From the NCBI RefSeq assembly GCF_900104535.1, contig NZ_LT629710.1, positions 620,001 through 684,000 of the forward strand: a stretch of DNA of 64,000 nucleotides, given 5' to 3'. Below the pieces are notes generated by a model that saw only the letters and a program-made list of their open reading frames with translations, did no database searches and was not told the origin of the DNA. The stretch comes from Nakamurella panacisegetis (GTDB lineage Bacteria > Actinomycetota > Actinomycetes > Mycobacteriales > Nakamurellaceae). The position numbers were made by a program, and so were the translations under genes. Shown piece by piece: positions 38,882 to 51,160 of this stretch (positions within the stretch are counted from its first letter, which is position 1; every line of letters begins with the position of its first letter).

Positions 38882-40843
38882 TCAGACGGTGACGTTGATG
38901 CAGGGGAACATGCGGGTAGTGGAGTTCCCGACCGCCTGCTCCGTGACACACACCTTGTTCACGCCCACCCCGGCCGACGGCACCGTGGAGTCGAACCCGT
39001 GCAGATTGCCCGCCCCCGGATACGCCGTACCGATATCCGGCCGCGACACATTGGTCGCCAACGCCTGCGTCTTCGTCCCCGACGGACCGGTCACCGTCAC
39101 CCACGCCGGCACACTCGTCGTCAGATGAGCAGGATCCAAACCCCAACCACGGACCCTGATCGACCCACTCACCACCGTCGCCGAATCGAACCAACCCTGC
39201 AGATTGGTGATCGTCGCCGACTGGCACGGCAGACTCGTCGACGCCGACGGATCCACCAAAGAGTTGGCCACCGCACACACCCTGTAGACACCGAACTCCG
39301 TCGTCGGAACCGTCACACCGAAACCGTGACTCGACCCGGCCGACGGGAACTGCACCAACGAATCCGCACTGACCCCACCCGCCGTCAGCAACGCCGGAGT
39401 GATCACCTGACCCGACGGACTCGTCACCGTCACCTGCACCATCGAGGACTGAGAAACCACGTTCGGATCCAAAGCCCAACCATTCACCGTCAACGACGAC
39501 GTCGTACTCGACACCACACCGATCGCACCGGCCGCCGGGTACCGGACGCTGAACGTGCGACATCCGAGCGCCTTGGTCAGGGTCGGGGCCGCGACACTGG
39601 ATGTGGTCGCACAGACCGTGTGCGCTCCGGGGACCTGGGACGAGAAGGTCGACACGAAGCCATGACCGGACCCGACGCCCGGGATCGCGGCGTCGACGTT
39701 CGGATCGGCCTGGTCGGCCGTCACGGTCGGCAGCGTGACGGTTCCCTGCGCGTTCTGGTCGGTCAGCGTGACCGTGGTCGCGGACGACGGCGCGTCCGGA
39801 TCGACGGCCCAGCCCGTGACGGTGACCGCGGTGCTCGTCACGTCGGCCGTGTCGAGGCTTCCGTACGGCCCGGTGACCTCGACCGGCAGACAACCAAGAG
39901 CCGGGTTGGTGCTTCCGGCGCCGGCATTGACCAGCGTCGCGCAGATCTGGTGCACCCCGCGCCCGGAGACCGGCATCGTGGCGGTGAATCCGTGGGAGGT
40001 GCCGGTGGTGGCGGTGAGTTGGGTGACGTCCGTCCGCGTGGTGCCGGCAGTGACGGTCGACGAGGTCACCACGCCGCTCGGCGCGGTGTCGGTGAGCTGG
40101 ACCTGAATCGGACTCGTGGCCGTGTCCAGGTCGTAGCCCCATCCGGTCACCTGCACCGTGCTCCCCACCAGGGTGGCCGAATTCAACTGCCCGACCGGGA
40201 TCGACTGCAGGGCCGGGTCGTACGTCTGGGTCGGATCGGCCGAGTCGACAAACGTGGTGGTGCTCCAGTTCGACCCGTCAGCGGCGGTCGCCGTGCCGAT
40301 GCCGACGTATTTGAACGCCGGGTTCAGGATGTTGGCACTGTTGGTCGCGTTGGTCAGGTACTTCGCGACCAGCGCCGAGCCGTCGACCGTCGAGTCGACC
40401 CAACTGGCCACGTTCTCTCCGTACACCGTCGCAGCGGGGGCACCGGATGTCGGCAGCTCGGTCGAGGCCAGCGCGTCATGGCTCAGCTGTCCGGCCGTGG
40501 CCATGCTCCGCGACCAGTTCATGGACTCGGTGTCGATGCCCTTGACCTCGGTGAGAGTGCCCAGCCCGGCTGCGGATCGCTGCGTGTTCAGCGAACTCAG
40601 CACCAGTTGGTCGGACGGACTCAAGGCCGTGGTGACCGGAGCGACCACCGCCAGGGACGGGGCGGACGGCACCGGCACGGCCGTGGCCACCGGAGCCCAG
40701 ACGACGGTGGAGGCCCCGGCCGATGGGGCACTCGCCACCGATACGGCCAGACCGATGGCCAGGCCGACCGACACGGGACGTACGAACCGGGACAGCACGG
40801 CACGACTCGGGCAGAGTCGATGCAGACGCGCGTGAGCAGACAT
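38882..40843 (-). CDS. Secreted CAP-domain (SCP/PR1-like) protein with four C-terminal repeats
   Basis: A 653-residue predicted exported protein. A signal peptide covers about residues 1-43 (basic start, hydrophobic core V-G-L-A-I-G-L-A-V-S, then A-S-A). A CAP domain follows at about 70-205: L-N-T-Q-R-S-A-A-G-L, M-N-W-S-R-S-M-A, L-S-H-D, G-E-N-V-A and Y-V-G-I-G-T-A. Four tandem repeats of about 95-110 residues fill the rest, each with G-W-x-x-D, an S-H-G-F-like turn (H-G-F) and paired Cys. The repeats look like beta-sandwich wall-binding or adhesive modules; I cannot name the family. Start ATG 40843 follows TTGGAG. Codon use shifts in the last two repeats. Confidence 0.85.
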   Translation of the reverse strand: MSAHARLHRLCPSRAVLSRFVRPVSVGLAIGLAVSVASAPSAGASTVVWAPVATAVPVPSAPSLAVVAPVTTALSPSDQLVLSSLNTQRSAAGLGTLTEVKGIDTESMNWSRSMATAGQLSHDALASTELPTSGAPAATVYGENVASWVDSTVDGSALVAKYLTNATNSANILNPAFKYVGIGTATAADGSNWSTTTFVDSADPTQTYDPALQSIPVGQLNSATLVGSTVQVTGWGYDLDTATSPIQVQLTDTAPSGVVTSSTVTAGTTRTDVTQLTATTGTSHGFTATMPVSGRGVHQICATLVNAGAGSTNPALGCLPVEVTGPYGSLDTADVTSTAVTVTGWAVDPDAPSSATTVTLTDQNAQGTVTLPTVTADQADPNVDAAIPGVGSGHGFVSTFSSQVPGAHTVCATTSSVAAPTLTKALGCRTFSVRYPAAGAIGVVSSTTSSLTVNGWALDPNVVSQSSMVQVTVTSPSGQVITPALLTAGGVSADSLVQFPSAGSSHGFGVTVPTTEFGVYRVCAVANSLVDPSASTSLPCQSATITNLQGWFDSATVVSGSIRVRGWGLDPAHLTTSVPAWVTVTGPSGTKTQALATNVSRPDIGTAYPGAGNLHGFDSTVPSAGVGVNKVCVTEQAVGNSTTRMFPCINVTV

Positions 40844-41173
40844 GGGTCTCCAAGGTGAGGTGCCGCGCGTCATCCTGGCTACCGTAAGTTAGGTCTGACT
40901 ACTATCCGCTGCATCACTGACAGTAGCAGGCGACTACGTATAGCGACATCACCTGTTGGGGTGGCTCAGAGTAACCAGCTCCAGGGCCGGAACAACCTAC
41001 TCCACGTACACATTGACCAGCGAAGACCGTCCCATCGGGACGTCTTGGCCGAGCCGCCAGCCGGCCATACACGACTGACAGTGACGGGCTTGGTTTCTTG
41101 TTCGACGGGACAGGCGCGGGTTGGTGAACGCCGGCGACGACCCACTCGAGGTGGCCGTCGCCCGCTCCCCCGG
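40844..41173. other. Intergenic region upstream of the CAP-domain gene
   Basis: No gene is visible. The part nearest the CAP gene (about 40880-40960) is AT-richer than the rest and holds several possible -10 hexamers on the reverse strand (TATACG, GATAGT), without a convincing -35. The remainder, toward the stop of the copper amine oxidase, shows no clear structure. Confidence 0.45.
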
Positions 41174-43072
41174 TCAGTGGCAGTGGTCGGCCGCGGGGGT
41201 CGGGGGGACGTCGAGCGAGGGGTTGCGGTCGAAGAATCCGAACGGCTTGAGCCAGAACGAGACCGTGTCGGCCGGCATCACCGGCCAGTCCTCGGGACGG
41301 GTGATGTGGTGGATGCCGAAGACGTACCACAGCACCACGTCGGTGTTCTCCAGCGACTCGTCGTCGGCGATCCAGCGCGTCATACCGTCATCGGTTTCAC
41401 TCTGCGTCGGGTAGTCGCCGCAGGGCCACTTCTCGTCGTCATGCTGCTTGGTCACCCACAGGGTGTGCCCGATCACGGGCGCCCGCCGGTACTGCGGGGC
41501 GCCGGCGGCCATCAACGACGGGATCGCGGCCCCGGGCAGGAGCTTGTAGGCGACCGGTGTGCCGAGCCCGTTGGGCCGGTTCGGGTTCGTCACCTTCCAC
41601 GACCGCTGTTTCCCGAAGTCGTAGTCCCGGCCCGCCTCGGATTCCGAGGCGATCAGGGTGGCCCGGGTCTGTATCGCCAGGCCGTAGGGATTGTCCGGTG
41701 AGGTCTCGACCGCGAAGCTGTCGACCTCCATGACCGAGTTCTGCGGCCCGTCCACGTCCAGATCGAGGCGGGCGACGAGGATGTGCTGATGGAACGGCGC
41801 GTAGGTGCGCTGGTCGACCAGGGTGCCGGTGGCCGGCGTCGGCTGTCCCGGAGCCAGCGGCGTGGTGACCATGATGCCGGTGGCCCGGATCTCGCACTCG
41901 ATGTTGCCGTCGGTGTAGAACCGCCAATAGATCAGGTACTCGTAGTTGGCCACCGTGGCGTGGGCCGACACCACGAGCCGACGCATCCGGCGCACCTGCG
42001 ACCGACCGTTGTTGTCGACGTGCTTCCACAGGACCGCGTTGTCCTCCTCGTGGATGCAGATGGCCTGCTTGATGTCGTACGGAATGCCCGCACTGTCGGC
42101 CAGAGTGGCGTCCAGATAACGGATCTCACCGAGACAGTCGCAGCCGAGCTGCAGTGAGGTGGTCATGTAGCCCAGACCCCACTCGCCGATGTCGTAGGCC
42201 GTCCGGCGGTAGTGGTCGAAACCGGAGTCGCGGTACGGCACGATCATCTCGGCCAGTGACATGCGGTAGGCGATGTCGCGCTCGGTGCCATGGTCGTCGT
42301 AACTGACCTGGTGCAGCACCAGACCCTCGCGGTAGTTGAAGCCGACTCGCAGTTTCCAGTTCTGCCAGCGCAGTTCGTTGCCGTCGATGGTGAATCCCGG
42401 GCCGTCCGGCTGGGTGATGTGCAGCGCCTTCACATCGTCCCGCAGCACCTGCCCGGGTACCAGATCGGGCTCGTACTCCCCCATCACCGGCGCCGGGTCG
42501 GTCGTGTCGTCCCGGTCGATCTCCAGCAGTTCCATCGTGTTCATGTCCACGATGAGCTTGATGCCCGACACCGGGTTCGCGTACGGGTTGCCGTAGGGCG
42601 TGGATCGCACCCAGATGTCGGCCCAGCCCAGCCGGCGGTCGGCCCACTGCGGGGGCATCAACGCCTTGCCGTAGGTCCAGACGTCGATGACGACGAGCGA
42701 CAGGTCGGTGATGCCCCGCTCGGCCAGGGCCTGCACGACCCGGGGGTCGTCCTTCATCGCGTGTTCGCAGTCGTGCCACTCATCGACGGTGAAATTCGGT
42801 GTGACGCCGGGCATCTCGGTGACCGATTCGATCGATCCGGCCACCAGGTCCACGATCGCCTCACGGGCCAGGTTGTCCCGCCGGTCCCAGAACACCGACA
42901 GCGAGCGCCGGGTCACCTCGTCGCCCGGCCGCCAGGCGAGCATCTGCGCCTTGGGCGGCTCGACCAACGTGATCGACGCGAATCGGTACGTGTCGCCGAC
43001 CACCGCGGCCCCGCGCAACAACTCCACCGTCGTCGTGATCTCGTCGCTGCTGAGCGGGTCGAGCGGGTGCAT
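41174..43072 (-). CDS. Copper-containing primary amine oxidase
   Basis: A 632-residue quinoprotein that oxidises primary amines to aldehydes, with ammonia and hydrogen peroxide as products. The topaquinone precursor is Tyr377 in the motif N-Y-E-Y. The copper histidines are in F-H-Q-H-I-L near residue 428 and H-H-I-T-R-P-E-D-W-P-V near residue 595. The catalytic base Asp lies in Y-D-I-G-E-W-G-L-G near residue 295. The small N-terminal N2/N3-type domains come first, with no domain 1. I see no signal peptide, so it is probably cytoplasmic like the Arthrobacter enzymes. Substrate (phenethylamine, histamine, tyramine) is not readable. A long inverted repeat lies just upstream. Confidence 0.94.
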   Translation of the reverse strand: MHPLDPLSSDEITTTVELLRGAAVVGDTYRFASITLVEPPKAQMLAWRPGDEVTRRSLSVFWDRRDNLAREAIVDLVAGSIESVTEMPGVTPNFTVDEWHDCEHAMKDDPRVVQALAERGITDLSLVVIDVWTYGKALMPPQWADRRLGWADIWVRSTPYGNPYANPVSGIKLIVDMNTMELLEIDRDDTTDPAPVMGEYEPDLVPGQVLRDDVKALHITQPDGPGFTIDGNELRWQNWKLRVGFNYREGLVLHQVSYDDHGTERDIAYRMSLAEMIVPYRDSGFDHYRRTAYDIGEWGLGYMTTSLQLGCDCLGEIRYLDATLADSAGIPYDIKQAICIHEEDNAVLWKHVDNNGRSQVRRMRRLVVSAHATVANYEYLIYWRFYTDGNIECEIRATGIMVTTPLAPGQPTPATGTLVDQRTYAPFHQHILVARLDLDVDGPQNSVMEVDSFAVETSPDNPYGLAIQTRATLIASESEAGRDYDFGKQRSWKVTNPNRPNGLGTPVAYKLLPGAAIPSLMAAGAPQYRRAPVIGHTLWVTKQHDDEKWPCGDYPTQSETDDGMTRWIADDESLENTDVVLWYVFGIHHITRPEDWPVMPADTVSFWLKPFGFFDRNPSLDVPPTPAADHCH

Positions 43073-43109
43073 GGTGCTCCTCCCAGCCGGCGCCGCGGTC
43101 GGCGCGCAG

Positions 43110-43159
43110 ACAGTTCTGCCCGGATCAGTGCGGTTCGACGCCGATCTGGGCAGAACTGT
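43110..43159. promoter_or_regulatory. Long inverted repeat between the CDF and amine oxidase genes
   Basis: ACAGTTCTGCCCGGATC at 43110-43126 faces GATCTGGGCAGAACTGT at 43143-43159: 17-base arms with one mismatch and a 16-base loop. It lies 31 bases past the CDF stop and 38 bases before the amine oxidase start, both on the reverse strand. It may be a terminator of the CDF gene, an operator, or both. Confidence 0.6.
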
Positions 43160-43189
43160 AGGCGCCGGGCCGTTGTGTATGCGCCGGGG

Positions 43190-44137
43190 TCAGGTCTCGG
43201 TCGGCAAGGGGGCCGAGTCGGCCCGGGTCGGGTCGTACACGTCCGGCTCGATGTAGATGACGCGGGCGATCGGGACGGCCGCGCGGACCCGACGCTCCAG
43301 CGCGTCGATGGCGTTGGCGACATCCCGGGCCGAGTCGGTCGCCGCGACCGCGACCTTCATCCCGACCATCAACTCGTCCGGACCGAGATAGAGCGTCTTC
43401 ATGTGAATGATCTTCTCGATGTCCTCCCCGGCGACGGCCGCGGTGACGATGGCCTCCGTATCGGCCGGGGACGCGCCCTCGCCGACCAGCAGACTCTTCA
43501 CCTCCACCCCCAGGATCAACGCGACCAGGACCAGCAGGACGCCGATGGCGACCGTTCCGACCCCGTCCCAGACTCCGTTGCCGGTGATGACGGCGACCAC
43601 CACGCCCAGGAACGCCAGCACCAGACCGATGAGGGCGGCCATGTCCTCCAGCAGCACCACCGGGAGCTCCGGCGCCTTGGCCCGGCGGATGAACTGGGCG
43701 ATGCTGATGCCGCGGCGGTGCTCGGCCGACTCGTGCAGCGCGGTCCGCAGCGAGTAGCCCTCGAGCGCGATCGAGATCAGCAGGATGGTGATCGGCAGCC
43801 AGGCCTTCTCCACCGCCTCCGGATGCTGGAGTTTGTGCACCCCTTCATAGATGGCGAACACGCCGCCCACGCTGAACAGCACGATCGACACCATGAACGC
43901 GTAGACGTAGCGTTCCCGTCCGAACCCGAACGGGTGCTCGGCGGTGGCCTTGCGCCGCGACTTCTTGCCGCCGATCAGCAGCAGCACCTGGTTGCCGGAA
44001 TCGGCCAGCGAGTGCACCGCCTCGGCCAGCATCGACGAGGCCCCGGAGAGCAGGAACCCGACGAACTTGGCCAGCGCGATCCCGACGTTGGCCGACAGCG
44101 CCGCGATGATCGCCTTGTTGCCACCCCCGGTGCTCAT
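43190..44137 (-). CDS. Cation diffusion facilitator (CDF) family transporter
   Basis: A 315-residue divalent metal/proton antiporter with about six helices and a C-terminal cytoplasmic domain. The first metal-site motif is H-S-L-A-D near residue 45 (helix 2). The helix-5 counterpart reads E-D-M-A-A-L-I-G-L, the E/D version seen in the SLC30A9-like branch. Between them is the typical cytoplasmic F-G-F-G-R-E-R-Y-V-Y-A-F. The metal (zinc, manganese, iron) is unclear. I start at ATG 44137 (M-S-T-G-G-G-N-K); ATG 44161 would add eight residues. Unlike the CDF protein at the right edge, it has the extra E-D branch features. Confidence 0.88.
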   Translation of the reverse strand: MSTGGGNKAIIAALSANVGIALAKFVGFLLSGASSMLAEAVHSLADSGNQVLLLIGGKKSRRKATAEHPFGFGRERYVYAFMVSIVLFSVGGVFAIYEGVHKLQHPEAVEKAWLPITILLISIALEGYSLRTALHESAEHRRGISIAQFIRRAKAPELPVVLLEDMAALIGLVLAFLGVVVAVITGNGVWDGVGTVAIGVLLVLVALILGVEVKSLLVGEGASPADTEAIVTAAVAGEDIEKIIHMKTLYLGPDELMVGMKVAVAATDSARDVANAIDALERRVRAAVPIARVIYIEPDVYDPTRADSAPLPTET

Positions 44138-44457
44138 GCCGCCCGCATTTCGCGCCGGCATTCAGCGCGGTTCGCTCCACGCCCGGCCCATATCCCGCTG
44201 CGATCCTCGCTCATGCCCCGCCTGTCCCGTTCGATGTGACCACTTCTTTACCCGATGGGGCCCCGATCCTCCCACGGCCCGCCACCGGAGTTCGGTCCGT
44301 GGTCGCGCAGACGGCCAGGCCGCCGGACACCCCGTCTCACCGGCCGACCCCGCGCCGGCGATCATCCTCACCGATACCGTCGGGGCGCCGGTCGGCAGCA
44401 CGAACTGTCCTCCCCAACTGTCACCTGCGTCACGTAACAGGGCCACAATGCACTGTC
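44138..44457. other. Intergenic region between CDF and the ATP-grasp operon
   Basis: A divergent region of 320 bases without a gene I can support. CACAAT at 44444-44449 ends 8 bases before the operon's first ATG, which suggests a leaderless transcript. The rest shows no clear repeat or hairpin. Confidence 0.4.
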
Positions 44458-46268
<1,811 letters not shown>

Positions 46269-46275
<7 letters not shown>

Positions 46276-47234
46276 GCCGGATCGCCGAATCCCTGTACTG
46301 GCTGGGCCGCCACGTGGAGCGGGCCGACTGCACGGCCCGCATCCTGGACACCTACCTGCACCTGCTCCCCACCGGCTCCTGGGCCACCGACCACCAGGTG
46401 ATCCGGTCATTGGTCGACTCGATGGGCCTGTCCGGCGACGACGAGGTCGAGGGCGCCGACTCCGGGAAGTTGATCCGGACCCTGGTCTTCGACACGGAGC
46501 GGGCGTCATCGGTCTCCGGCGCGCTGATCGCCGCCCGCGACAACGCCCGCGGCGTCCGCGACGCGCTGCCGCTGGACGTCTGGGAATGCCTCAACGTCAC
46601 CTGGCACGGGCTGCGCAGCCGGGCCTCGACCGGCGGCGGACCGCACACCTACCTGCGGTGGGTGTCCGAACGGTGCGCGATCGCGGCCGGCCTGACCGAT
46701 CAGGTGATGAGCCACGACGAGGGCTGGCACTTCCTCGCCGTCGGCCGCGCCCTGGAACGGGCCGACATGACGATCCGGCTGATCGCCGCGGCCGACTCCG
46801 AAACCGGATCGGTTCCGCCCTGGCGCGCCCTGGTGTCCGCCTGTGGCGGCTGGGAGCCGTACGTCCGCGAACACGGCGGCTCCATCGGCCAGCGCACCGC
46901 GATCGAATTCGCCCTACTGGACCGCAAGTTCCCGCGATCGGTGCTGCGCTGCCTGACGGCGGCCGAGGCGTCACTGGCCGAACTGGAGGCCGCCGGTTCG
47001 ATGCAACAGCGAGACCCGCGCCGGGACCCGTCATCGGCCCGCCGGATCGTCGGCCGCACCCGCACCGGGCTCGACTACCGCACCGGCACCGAGCTGACCT
47101 CCGAACTGACCAGCCTGTTGAGCAGCCTGCAGCGCACGGTGGCCAGTGCCCATGTCGCCGTCACCAATTCTTTCTTCCGGCGTGGCGACGAGGTCACGTG
47201 GGCCAACATCGGATCGGACGGGGCGCTGGCATGA
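46269..47234 (+). CDS. Alpha-E domain protein (DUF403)
   Basis: A 321-residue all-helical protein of the alpha-E family. Typical features are the opening M-L-S-R-I-A-E-S-L-Y-W-L-G-R-H-V-E-R-A-D, a repeat of the E-R-A-D theme in V-G-R-A-L-E-R-A-D-M-T near residue 162, and conserved basic residues between. Its biochemical role is unknown. It almost always occurs beside a circularly permuted ATP-grasp protein and a transglutaminase, as here, and is believed to belong to the same peptide-making or modifying system. It overlaps the first gene by 7 bases and the next by 4 (ATGA). Confidence 0.9.
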
Positions 47235-48142
47235 CGGCCATCTCGGAGAACGCCTACGGGCCGGACATCTGGCGCCTGCTGATCGTGCACCGCACCGAGT
47301 TGACCTACCCGGACACCGTCACCACGTCCTACAACGAGTTCCGGATGCAGCCGTCGGACGAACCCGGCCAGGCCGTCCTGTCGTCCCGGATCGAGATCGA
47401 TCCGTTCGAGGGCGTCACCAGCTACCTGGACTACTTCGGCACCCGCGTCGCTTCCTTCGATGTGCACCGCCCGCACCGCCACCTGACGGTGACCGCCACC
47501 TCGACCGTGGAGACCTTTCCGTCCACCGCGTTCGGGGCCGGCGGGTACGGCGCCGGGGTGGCCGACCCGGAACGACTCACCTGGGAGCAGCTCGCCGCAT
47601 CCGGGGCGCACGACCGGTACGAGGAGTTCCTGACGCCGACCCACCTGACCGAACTCGACGACGAGCTCAACGGGCTGTCGGAGCAGATCCGCAGCGAGGC
47701 CGCGGACCCGTCGGCCGCCGGACGGGCGGTGTGCTCGCTGCTGACCAAGTCGCTGCGGTACGAACAGGGCGCCACCGGGGTGCACACCTCGGCGGCCGAG
47801 GCCTGGTCCGAGAAGCGTGGTGTGTGCCAGGACTTCTCGCACCTGGCGATCGGGATGCTGCGAGCAATGGGGGTGCCGACCCGGTACGTCTCGGGGTACC
47901 TGCACCCGGACCGGGACGCCGAGATCGGCAAGACCGTGGTCGGGCAGTCGCACGCCTGGGTCGAATGGTTCGACGGCATGTGGGTGCCGTTCGATCCGAC
48001 CAACGCCTCCGCCCCGGGTCACTCGCACGTGGTGGTCGGACGCGGACGGGACTACCGGGATGTGCCACCGGTGAAGGGTGTGTACGCCGGACCGGAGGCC
48101 AGCGGCAACGAGGTCACCGTTCGCGTCACCCGTTTGCGCTGA
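47231..48142 (+). CDS. Transglutaminase-like cysteine protease-fold protein
   Basis: A 303-residue protein: an N-terminal beta-domain (bacterial transglutaminase N-terminal type), then a papain-fold transglutaminase core. The triad is visible: Cys199 in R-G-V-C-Q-D-F-S-H, His241 in S-H-A-W-V-E-W, and Asp255 in F-D-P-T-N. There is no signal peptide. It could cut or cross-link a peptide made by the ATP-grasp partner. Third gene of the tight operon, and its stop is 121 bases before the acyl-CoA ligase gene. Confidence 0.92.
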   Translation: MTAISENAYGPDIWRLLIVHRTELTYPDTVTTSYNEFRMQPSDEPGQAVLSSRIEIDPFEGVTSYLDYFGTRVASFDVHRPHRHLTVTATSTVETFPSTAFGAGGYGAGVADPERLTWEQLAASGAHDRYEEFLTPTHLTELDDELNGLSEQIRSEAADPSAAGRAVCSLLTKSLRYEQGATGVHTSAAEAWSEKRGVCQDFSHLAIGMLRAMGVPTRYVSGYLHPDRDAEIGKTVVGQSHAWVEWFDGMWVPFDPTNASAPGHSHVVVGRGRDYRDVPPVKGVYAGPEASGNEVTVRVTRLR

Positions 48143-48263
48143 CCGTCGCCGGGTGGGCCTGATCCGAACGAGCGCCGCGGGCCACGTAACCTCGACCAGA
48201 GAACCCGCCCGACGGCTCGACCTGTTCGATGACGGCCGCGGGCACCGTCAAGGAGGACGCGAG

Positions 48264-50060
<1,797 letters not shown>

Positions 50061-50096
50061 CCCGGCCCCGGCCGCCGGCGGCGCCGCCCACGCTCG

Positions 50097-50128
50097 GGCC
50101 TAGCCGCGCTCAGGCCTAGCCGCGCTCA
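50097..50128. repeat. Exact tandem duplication of 16 bp
   Basis: GGCCTAGCCGCGCTCA occurs twice in a row. The second copy contains the stop codon of the reverse dehydrogenase gene, so the duplication lies in the 3' spacer and only just reaches the gene. A third, imperfect start (GGCGTAG) follows. Confidence 0.85.
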
Positions 50129-51001
50129 GGCGTAGGTGTAGAAGCCGCGGCCGGTCTTGCGGCCGAGCAGGCCGGCCTCGACCATGCGGGACAGGAGGGC
50201 GGGCGGCGCGAAGTGCGGCTCGCCGTACTCGGCGTACATGGACTCGGCGGCGGACCTGGTGGTGTCCAGGCCGACCAGGTCGAGCAGTCGCAGCGGTCCC
50301 ATCGGATGCGCGCAGCCCAGGACCATGCCGTTGTCGATGTCCTCGGCGCTGGCGTGGCCGGCCTCGAACATCCGCACCGCCGACAGCAGGTACGGGATCA
50401 GCAGGGCGTTCACCACGAACCCGGCCCGATCCTTGGCTCTGACGACCGTCTTGCCCAGACCCCGCTCGGCGAAGTCGACCACCGTCGCGACCGTCTCCTC
50501 CGAGGTCAGCAGCGACGGGATGATCTCCACCAGCTTCTGCACGGTGGCCGGGTTGAAGAAGTGCACGCCGACCACGCGGTGCGGCCGGTTCGTGGCCACC
50601 GCCAGCTTGGAGATCGGGATCGACGACGTGTTGGAGGCCAGAATGGCCTCGGGGTCGGTGACGATGGCGTCCAGGTCCGTGAACACCTTCAGCTTGAGCT
50701 GCTCGTTCTCGGTGGCCGCCTCGATCACCAGCTGCCGATCGGCCAGGGCATCGAGCCCGACGAGCACCCGGATCCGGCCCTGCGCCTGCGCCGCCTCCGC
50801 GTCGGTGGCCTTGCCGGACTTGACCGCCCGGGCCAGGGACGTCGCCACCCGCTGCCGAGCCGAGTCGGCGAACTCCTCCCGCACCTCGGACACGACGACG
50901 TCGAGGCCGCTCCGCGCGCAGACCTCGGCGATGCCCGATCCCATCAGGCCACCCCCGACGACGCCGACCCGGGTGATGCCGTTGGCGGTGGGTGCGCTCA
51001 T
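50126..51001 (-). CDS. 3-hydroxybutyryl-CoA dehydrogenase
   Basis: A 291-residue NAD(P)-dependent 3-hydroxyacyl-CoA dehydrogenase of the short HBDH/FadB2 type. The dinucleotide site is V-G-V-V-G-G-G-L-M-G-S-G-I-A near residues 12-25. The catalytic His lies in V-V-G-V-H-F-F-N-P-A near residue 146, with a preceding S-N-T-S-S-I-P-I. The C-terminal domain has D-N-G-M-V-L-G-C-A-H-P-M-G-P near residue 230. It works in butyrate/polyhydroxybutyrate or fatty acid metabolism. ATG 51001 has AGGCCACC upstream; the ligase gene converges on it. Confidence 0.93.
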   Translation of the reverse strand: MSAPTANGITRVGVVGGGLMGSGIAEVCARSGLDVVVSEVREEFADSARQRVATSLARAVKSGKATDAEAAQAQGRIRVLVGLDALADRQLVIEAATENEQLKLKVFTDLDAIVTDPEAILASNTSSIPISKLAVATNRPHRVVGVHFFNPATVQKLVEIIPSLLTSEETVATVVDFAERGLGKTVVRAKDRAGFVVNALLIPYLLSAVRMFEAGHASAEDIDNGMVLGCAHPMGPLRLLDLVGLDTTRSAAESMYAEYGEPHFAPPALLSRMVEAGLLGRKTGRGFYTYA

Positions 51002-51160
51002 GTGGTGGCCTCCTGGTGTTCGGCGCGGGATGCGCCGGCTGGTCTGTCCGTCGGACGATACGACGCGCTCCGCCAGCCTGGTGATCCGGGCCCGGTGCGC
51101 TCCGTCGGGGGACCGGGAGCGTCACACTGGTTGGACAACGACGACCATCGAGGACGCCCA

